NCBI GenBank assembly: GCA_943737045.1
Contig: CALSFV010000003.1
Location: forward strand, 1,054,001-1,118,000
Direction of reading: 5' to 3'
DNA length: 64,000 bases
DNA from: Parapristionchus giblindavisi
Taxonomy: Eukaryota > Nematoda > Chromadorea > Rhabditida > Diplogasteridae
A program made the position numbers and the translations under genes. This document shows, in pieces, positions 57,301 to 64,000 of the stretch (position 1 is the first letter of the stretch; the number at the start of each line of letters is the position of its first letter). The notes below the pieces were generated by a model, which did no database searches, had not been told where the DNA came from, and worked only from the letters and a program-made list of their open reading frames with translations.

Positions 57301-60300
57301 ATTCGAATTACTTTAATAAAATATTTACTGCAATGCATGACTTGAAAAATTGAAGAAATTTAAAATTGTCCTTTTGCAGTCAATTTTAGGCTTGTAGAAT
57401 AGCCCTTGATTTGTAGATTCCAAAATTATATAGATTTGCATATATTGATTACTTAGAGCCGAGAAAAAAACAAAGAGTAGAAAAAGAGTAATATTTCTAC
57501 TCAACCGTGACCCCAACGCACGGCTGCCACAGGGGACAATAGAGTATCAGAGAGAGAGTGGAAAAGATTGCGCACTAGTTGGAGAGAGATAATAATTAGT
57601 GACTAGTGACTGGTTCTCGCCACCGTAGTAGGCACGTAAAGCAAATGTGCATTATAAGGGCAAATAAACTAATGCTCAGAGTATTTTTCGGCAGCTTATT
57701 GTTAGCATGTTATTTAATAGGGTGGTTTACGAAAGCTCGTTTTCCCCTACAGTAGTTTTTTTTCCAGGATGATCAAGTGCACGAAAGGGACGAGACAAGT
57801 GGAGAAAGAAATAGAGAATTGATTTTTTAAATTAATGTGATAAAGATTAAAATTGAAATAGTTTTATTGTGAACTGATGTGATATAGATTTATCATGAGC
57901 TGTAATAAAGGTTTGTGTTCGTGCATATGAAGGACTATTGAATTGAAAGAATATAAAGAATTGCGAAATACACGGTATGACACAATAAGAGAAATCGATC
58001 GGCGACAGAATTAGCAGACAAAAAGTGTCTGACATGTCTGCGCTCTCGCTTTTTCTTTCTATTAGCTGTGAGACCCAACAACAATTCCTGCAGAATTCAG
58101 GCATTAATCAGGATTTTTCAATACTTACTAATTACTGTAAGATTGTTCTTTTTCATGATTCAGGAATGGCGCGAATTTTTTCAAATCTGTATTTTTTTCT
58201 TATACGGAAATGCCTTCGTCACGGACGGGACACACAAGCCAAAAGGACGTACGCCCCTTTTGCCACATGCACATCAAAGTTCAAAAAAACTACGGTATTA
58301 GGCGGCATTGCTAAATGCAGAAACGCAACTCTAGAGGCGGAATTTTCAAAAATGTTCGTAAATTAGCAAACAAATCGTACTGAATAAATTCAAAAATAAT
58401 TAATTTCGTAGTCGTGAGAGCTAGCTGATAGCTTTTGTCAACGCGACAGACGGAACCATAGGTCTGTAAGATATTTGAATATGCAAAATGTTAATAAAAG
58501 TCGTGTTCACAGAGATTCCGCGACATAACGAAATATAGGACTTTTCACTGCATTTAGCAAACTTCGTATTGCCAATACTCTTATTTCTTCTCTATTTTTT
58601 CCAATACAATTTAGATTGTTTCAGTATTCACCCTCATCAAAGATTTAAGCGAAATAAATTCATAAAACTACAAAATTTTGAAGAAACAAAAATAATTCCG
58701 GATCTGCGAATTAGGGGTTCCTAAAACGCGCGGTGGCGTGCATATAGTGTGCGGCAATTTGCTGACCCGCCTTTGTCCCGTCCGTGTCGTGATCACGAAC
58801 TACGCTTTTGGTTTTCTGTATACGGTATGCGCTAAAAGTTTAAACTTCCGCCCACTCTTTTCTCCGGTAGGTGTGTCACACCGTGCTATAAAAGGTAAAA
58901 AGGGAGAAGAAGGAAGAAAGCTAGAAGAGTTGCTAGAGTTGTACAATGATAATTACTGATAATAGCATTAAAACTGTGATTTACTTATCCTTCTTTACGT
59001 CAAATATGATCACTAAGAGGGCTATCAATTTTTGAACTGTAAATTGGACAGTAAAGTTGGCTATTGAGAAATGTGCACCAACGGTCGATCGATAATTCTT
59101 CTACTTGTCGTTGAAGAAGATGATGAAGTTTATTTCCAAGTACAAAAAATAAAATAGAATAAAAACTATTTGAACTCATACGGTCATTTAAAGCCACAAA
59201 ACTGATCAGAGCTGACATTTGAAAAGATGTGTTATTGAAATATATATTTTTCTACTTATTCGTGCTCATAAATAACTATCAAAGTAAAAGAATGTGAGTA
59301 AATATGCCTCCAACAAGCAATTTCTTATATTCAATTTTTTGAGAATGTTGGTAGGCACATCCCCGATTTCAGTTTGTTTCATTACTTCACATATGATCAT
59401 TAAGAGAATAATGGATTTTTAAAATGTAAATTCAACACTAAAATTTGATATTCATTGATAAATGTGCCTATCAACATTCTCAGAAGCACAAGTATTTGAA
59501 TATCTGAAATTACTACTTGGAGGCACATTTACGCACAGTTCTTGTTTTTATCATTAATTATGAGCACGAATAAGTAGGAAAAAAATATTTCACGGATGTC
59601 ACATCTTATCAAATACAAGATCTGGCCACTTGTTTACCTTTCTAAATCTGAAATGACTACTTGGAGGCAGTTTCGAGTGCAGTTCTTGTTTTTATAATTA
59701 ATTATGACCACGAATAAGTAGGAAAAAATATTTCGTTGCTCTCACATCTTCCCAAATACCATAATCTGACCAGTTTTGATGTTTAAAATGAACGTATGAG
59801 CTCAAATCATTTTTATTTATTTTTCTAATGCACATAAAGTGAAAGTTCAGGCAATTCTACACATTTTGGAAAAAAAAATTTTTAAAAACGATTCGAAATA
59901 AGTGAACTAACTGCCTACAAACAATTGTCCAACAATACTATGGTAATGTCGTACATTGGGCCACACAGTGTTTCGAGAGCGCTCATGGTGTAACAGAGAA
60001 AAAGGTAGAGCGAAAAAGAGAGAGCACGCAAAAGTGAGAGACGCAGACGACGAGATCCACACCACGGTGCAGTCATACCGTAATTTTTTGGCATTTTGCC
60101 AAAATTCAATAGTCCTTCATATGAAAGATCTCGTATCAATTTCAAACTTTATCACATTAATTCACAACAAATCTCATTCAAGTTCAATCTTTATTATATG
60201 TTTTCATAACAAATAAATTATTTCTTTCTCTCATAACTCGTCTCATGCGCGAAACTTGACCATTCTCGAAAAACTGGTCAGATTTTTCAAATTTTGAAAC

Positions 60301-63300
60301 TGGTCAGATAGCGACATTGTTGGGGTTTGAAAATGTATGATGTGCACTACCCACCTCTGTGCTCTTCTGCCGCCCTCAACGAGTAGGTGAACGAGGCCGA
60401 CATCTCCTCATCCTCCTTCGTCACGCCTTCCTCCATCTGAATGAATCAATCGATAATTCAATCAATAATCTACCGCACTCACATCATCCCCAACTCTGTC
60501 TCCTCCTTCCTCCTTGACCACTGTCATCTCCTCTACGAGTGGAATGGTCGCAGTGACCCAGGGCGCATTCTCCTGCAACATTCGCGTCTCATCTTTATCA
60601 CAATAACACGAACAGAAAAGTGGGCTAATCCGGCTGACGCAAAAATGTCATACAATACAAATCAAAGTGCGCATCTTTCAAGGTACACCCCAAGCTATTT
60701 TGACTCTCCGATTTGATCACACTCTTTCGTGGATAAAATAAGCGAGAGAGCATTGCCAGAGCGGAGAGTTTCAAATTAGCTGGGGTTTGCCTATAAATAT
60801 TATGTCCTAGCTTAAATAAATGCACACTATGAAGAAATAACGACGATTGATTTATTGATTAAAGTACCGAGATACAAAAATCGGGACTCACTCTAATATC
60901 CGATCGATCCTCTCCATCATCACCATCTACCGTATGCTTCATCTCGGCATCGTCGTGGTGAGACACGACTGGGGGTGAAGTGGGTACGGTAGCATCTTCG
61001 TGATTGATGGTGTCATCACCCGTGGTATGCGGTGGCGGTGCAGCAACTAGTGTGACAGACGAGGCGCGATCTTCTTCCTGTAAGAATACATTTTCGTCAC
61101 CCTCGCCGTTTATTTTTATATATAGTTGGTCAATTCTCGAAATAGGGTGGGTTGATTCACAAAATTTGTTATTTTCGCTTAAAAATCGTCATTTTTAGCT
61201 TCCTTATTTTATCAAGTGGCCTACAATGGGCCTTATATAGTGGGTTAATCCTCGCACTGCGAGGGTATGGCAATGCAAGAAGGTGATGCTAGCATGCGTG
61301 GGCAATCATACCCCATTGGTTCCCTGTCTACAACCTAATGGACGAAACAGTGAATCTCGCCTCTACTAATAACTACTCATAGGTGGGCGCGTGAAAACGA
61401 ATTCTTTTTGCACACAGCCTTTACTTCTCTTGTGGGACCTTGCGCATAGCTTTGCATCGCAAAAATTAGAAAATTTCCAGTCAAATCTGCAAAAAAAAAT
61501 GTCCATGCGCATAGCCTTGCCTTACAATTCTCCGGTTTGCGCACAGCCTTTTCCCCAGCGTGCCCACATATGTAACTAAAAAATGTCCATGCGCATAGCC
61601 TTGCCTTACAATTCTCCGGTTTGCGCACAGCCTTTCCCCAGCGTGCCCACCTATGTAACTTTGATTCACTCAATCAATCAATTTTATCAAATCAGGCAAT
61701 AGATGCTCAGATGAAGATGGGTCTATATCAGGGCTGGGATTTCCGTTTTTCCGAATTTTCCGATTTTCCGACCTTTTTCGGAAAATTTTGATTTTCCGAT
61801 TTTCCGAAAATTTTTCGGAAAATTCGGAAAATTTCTTGCGACTAAAATACATTGAAAAAATATTTTTCCCATGAAAATATACATTAAAAAACCAAAAATC
61901 AGTACTAATTTCTTTTTTTTCATTTCGATTTTTTTATATGTATGCTGACCAAAGTATGCTGTACTCGAAATTACCATCAATCCTGATAATCGGCAACTCT
62001 TTCCTAACCAGATTCGCAAACCTTTGACCTAATGGTATGACAAAATTCTTTTTTTTTCTTTCTCCCCTATTCGCGCTTGCTTTTCTCCTAAGTATCATTG
62101 CTCTTCTCCTGTACCTGTGGATGTAGAGGATGTTTAGCTCTGCTAAGTATATTATTTCGCTCAATCTCTCTCCGCCATGAAAATATTGAGCAGTTGAACA
62201 TTCAAAAAAATTAACACCAGAGAATACGAACTCAATAGTCCACCAACGATGCTGTTATATTTTTATATTTTGATTTTCAAAATCAACTTGTTGCAAATAT
62301 TGCTTTTAGTATTTGCAGAACAATAACAACTTTTAAGAAAATATTTTCCGAAAAGTTTCCGAATTTTCCAAAAATATTTTCGGAAATTTCCGATTTTCCG
62401 AACTTCCCTGGTCTATATTCATCATAGGTTGCATTCCACCAGTGTCTTTTGATTCGCTAATATCTAATTTCATGAGTACATTTGCATGTTTAACTATGAT
62501 CTATTTCTATATATTAATAGGGCAAATCTTTCTGCAGATAAAGCCATACACGACATGCTCCAAGCTCCAAAGCAGCATAAATTAGGCGTTTATGAAGAAT
62601 TATTTGACAAAATCCACTGCTTTTTTTGGTCCAAGGCTAGCAAAACTTGCAAATTTGCAGCAAAATACAGTCTTTTCCTTATGACGCCCACGTATGAATG
62701 GTACGAAATAAATAAATAAATAATAAATTGTTGCATCGGTTCATCACCCGAAATAATATACAAAATGATAAATGATTGAAAAAATGCTTTCTCTCTCTCA
62801 AAAAGATCAATATCGAGGTGAAATAGGAGTATAAAAAATAATTTCCTGAACCAGCCACATTCATGTTTCGATCATATCACATGTGCAGAGCGAGGCATGG
62901 ACCTTCGATAGAAGCACTTTTCAAAGGCCAAAACTCACTCTCATCTCCATCTCGACCATCTTCATACGCACCTCCTCGAATGAGAGTGGAGCATCTCCAG
63001 CGGCCATATCGTGCACGGGTACTGTAAGCAGGTTTGTATTATCGATTGGGCACTCTATCCAATTCACCGATATCCGTTATTCACTTGGAATAGCCAAAGC
63101 GATCAGATTCACGCTGCATCCTCGCGCTTTCACGTTTCAATAGTACGGCGAAAATGAGCGTGAGACGGTTGATCTGATTCTCGGATCATGTTCGATAGAC
63201 CCAAACGCAAATTATTTCAGTCCAAAACACGCAAAATCGGACCCTGACTAATCGTTTTGTTTGAAAATTATCACTGGCCTAGCAGTGATCACCCCGCGGA

Positions 63301-63664
63301 CTTCGTGTGCCTTGAATAGCGGCATGTATCTTTACCCTGTTCTTTATTCCACGATCGATTGCTCACCTCTCAGTGGAACATTGTCTCCATCTCCATTGTC
63401 CTCTACCATATCCTCTCCATCGCCTTCCCCATGATGCTCATCTACTTCCATATCCTCTGGTTCCTCAACAATCGGCACTGCTTCCGGTTGGGGATCGCGA
63501 CCGGGGCTGTTCGTCTCCTCATCCTCCTCCACTGCGCCATCCACAGCCACAGCCTCCTCCTCCTTGACTATCACGACACGCTCGATTACTGTAGTGACTG
63601 CCTCGTCGGAGGAAGATATTGTGACAGGTGATGAGACCTCTGAAAATAATAGATAATAATAATG

Positions 63665-63704
<40 letters not shown>

Positions 63705-63828
63705 TAATAATAATAAAGCCAATTCCCTTACCAGCACTAGTCTCAATCAACGACTCCTTTGAGGGTACTTCATCTACAGTGTGCTCCTCCTTAATGGCAT
63801 TTGTCACTTCCTCGTGATTCGATCCGAT
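52294..63828 (-). CDS. Acidic Ser/Thr/Pro-rich protein, partial
   Basis: Eleven exons in one continuous frame give at least 458 codons: 63732-63828, 63367-63639, 62939-63021, 60892-61077, 60483-60572, 60355-60436, 55185-55267, 54138-54284, 53293-53364, 52759-52803, 52294-52509. I do not recognise the family. Composition is typical of a disordered protein: acidic runs (EEDEETNS, EPEDMEVDE, HEDDEDDV), Ser/Thr/Pro patches (TSPPVVS, TSSPPVAVP, SPTVSPPK), and several PsiKxE words (VKEE twice, IKEE) that fit SUMO sites. No signal peptide, membrane span or folded domain is visible. The 5' end lies beyond 64000 and the 3' end is not found. Intron 55268-60354 is large and full of foldback elements. 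The join from 60355 to 55185 is supported by phase only. Confidence 0.65.
53390..53944. mobile_element. MITE family A copy split by another foldback element
   Basis: Outer family A ends (CATAGGTCGAAAAGTATG at 53390, AAACCTGAACGGACCTATG at 53944) enclose an inner element whose arms, about 53405-53505 and 53780-53876, share TGTTCAGAACTTGGAAAATG and its inverse. The inner element inserted into the outer one. Confidence 0.8.
54286..54336. repeat. AAT microsatellite
   Basis: A run of AATAATAAT directly after the acceptor of the 54138-54284 exon. A matching ATT run lies just before that exon at 54107-54136, so the exon is framed by complementary triplet runs. Confidence 0.85.
54581..54773. mobile_element. 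MITE family C copy
   Basis: Ends CATAGGTGGGCGCGTG and GCGTGCCCACCTATG; internal TTGCGCATAGCC and TTGCGCACAGCC. Intron of the acidic gene. Confidence 0.88.
55990..56187. mobile_element. MITE family D copy
   Basis: CATACATTGCCATACCCTCG at the left and GAGGGTACCGAAAATGTATG at the right; nearly identical to the copy at 42571. Confidence 0.88.
56840..57650. mobile_element. Foldback element
   Basis: GTGGCGAGAACCAGTCACTA near 56922 recurs inverted near 57600, and the inner CTACTCTTTTTCTACTC is mirrored near 57470-57500. A separate hairpin with arms GCCTACGCCGTAACC / GGTTACGGCGTAGGC lies at 56866-56917. Confidence 0.75.
58985..59760. mobile_element. Foldback element with an extra direct copy of one arm
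   Basis: CTACTTATTCGTGCTCATAA near 59250 is inverted near 59565 (TTATGAGCACGAATAAGTAG) and present again in that orientation near 59700. The segment GAGGCAGTTTCGAGTGCAG... repeats the one before it, so one arm is duplicated in tandem. Confidence 0.65.
59958..60090 (+). repeat. Dispersed repeat family F copy
   Basis: CAGTGTTTCGAGAGCGCTC, GTAACAGAGAAAAAGG and GAGCGAAAAAGAGAGAG match 33385-33480; both continue into ACGGTGCA/CATGGTGCA and a CCGTAAT word, so the repeat is at least 130 bp. Confidence 0.7.
60680..60796. mobile_element. MITE family E copy
   Basis: Left AGGTACACCCCAAGCTATTT and right AATTAGCTGGGGTTTGCCT are inverted; the centre has AGAGAGCATTGCCAGAGC. Confidence 0.82.
61085..61277. 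mobile_element. MITE family D copy, reverse orientation
   Basis: ATACATTTTCGTCACCCTCG at the left and CTCGCACTGCGAGGGTATGG at the right, the reverse of the copies at 42571 and 55990. Confidence 0.85.
61295..61377 (+). mobile_element. Left part of a split LINE-associated repeat
   Basis: Shares ACCCCATTGG, CCTAATGGACGAAACAGTG and CTCGCCTCTACTAATAACTAC with 15490-15560. The match stops where a family C MITE begins and resumes at 62457. Confidence 0.7.
61378..61572. mobile_element. MITE family C copy plus a partial tandem copy
   Basis: Ends CATAGGTGGGCGCGTG and GCGTGCCCACATATG. A second right half (61580-61654) follows in direct repeat, with ATGTCCATGCGCATAGCC and GCGTGCCCACCTATG, so the element was partly duplicated. 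Confidence 0.85.
61729..62410. mobile_element. hAT-type MITE with 8 bp target duplication
   Basis: 682 bp, ends CAGGGCTGGGATTTCCG and CCGAACTTCCCTG, with subterminal TTTTCCGATTTTCCG words in both orientations. The flanks are a perfect 8 bp direct repeat, GTCTATAT (61721-61728 and 62411-62418). No transposase frame is present. Confidence 0.92.
62457..62700 (+). mobile_element. Right part of the split LINE-associated repeat
   Basis: CTAATATCTAATTTCATGAG, TACATTTGCATGTTTAACTA and then a different continuation; the first part matches 15570-15615. The intervening 61378-62456 holds the later insertions. Confidence 0.65.
63646..63718. repeat. AAT microsatellite
   Basis: A nearly pure AATAATAAT run of about 70 bp between two coding exons of the acidic gene. 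Confidence 0.9.
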
Positions 63829-64000
63829 CTACAAGTCAACATTCATTTCAAACATATTTATTATTATTATTATTATCAAGAGATCGAATGGACGAGGGCT
63901 CTGCTGTGCATGTTTTTCCAATTCCTGCTCTTGGCTTCGCTTAGGGAGGGAATTGCATCCAACAGTCTTCCGAAACAAGTCGGAAAATGTGTGAGTTTAA
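63829..64000. other. Right edge, inside the acidic gene
   Basis: Intron sequence with an ATT run (63859-63878), then sequence to the window end. A minus-strand open stretch (about 63890-64000) may hold part of the next upstream exon, but no splice signal settles it. Confidence 0.35.

Larger units (their letters stand above)
55268..60354. other. Large repeat-filled intron of the acidic gene
   Basis: About 5 kb with no supported gene. It holds a family D MITE (55990-56187), foldback elements (56840-57650, 58985-59760 and the 58205/58770 pair), remnants of a CAGGG-ended repeat (about 55840-55910 and 56465-56655), and a family F copy (59958-60090). Open frames here are short and mirror the inverted arms. 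Confidence 0.6.

Overview
The window looks like nuclear DNA of a rhabditid or diplogastrid nematode. Two signs support this: telomere-type TTAGGC hexamers built into a satellite, and many-exon genes with mostly short AT-rich introns full of ATTGATTGAT, GATCAAAGATC and TACGGTA words. Two further families are expanded in nematodes: a small Fer-like SH2 tyrosine kinase and a small cytosolic tyrosine phosphatase with Lys-rich tails. A Pristionchus-like diplogastrid is possible, but that is an inference. Exon joins were read by eye from splice signals, reading frame and protein family resemblance. Each complete model below sums to a multiple of three.

Layout. 1-9928 is repeat territory: a 1.7 kb minisatellite (1-1693), a duplicate of the last exon of the neighbouring transporter gene (about 1700-2032), a 2.7 kb degenerate CTACAGTAATC array, a 66 bp perfect palindrome, two NFI-type palindromes, and a 2.4 kb satellite carrying telomeric hexamers that inverts in its middle. 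9929-31054 (minus) is a complete 14-exon SLC37-type sugar-phosphate/phosphate exchanger. Its introns are swollen by insertions: a full-length Ty3/gypsy element with identical LTRs, a truncated LINE, several foldback elements, a hAT-type MITE, and a nested 14-exon tyrosine phosphatase gene on the plus strand (28388-30354). 33200-36209 (minus) is cwc-15, a spliceosome component. 37398-44337 (minus) is adss-1, adenylosuccinate synthetase. 46425-49157 (minus) is a 463-residue Fer-like SH2 kinase. It is head-to-head with a plus-strand coiled-coil gene (49410-50472) across 252 bp. 52294 to the right edge (minus) is the partial model of an acidic, Ser/Thr/Pro-rich, probably disordered protein that runs out of the window.

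The genes do not form one pathway. ADSS acts in purine synthesis, CWC15 in splicing and the SLC37 protein in membrane transport. The phosphatase and the kinase belong to families that, in C. elegans, are enriched in sperm, so both may be germline signalling genes. Strong points for a second look are the run of stem-loops sharing one loop sequence in the leader of the LTR element, the inverted telomere-like satellite, the duplicated terminal exon that differs only at synonymous sites, the Tyr-free charged activation loop of the kinase, and three MITE families queued behind repeated copies of one short target word.
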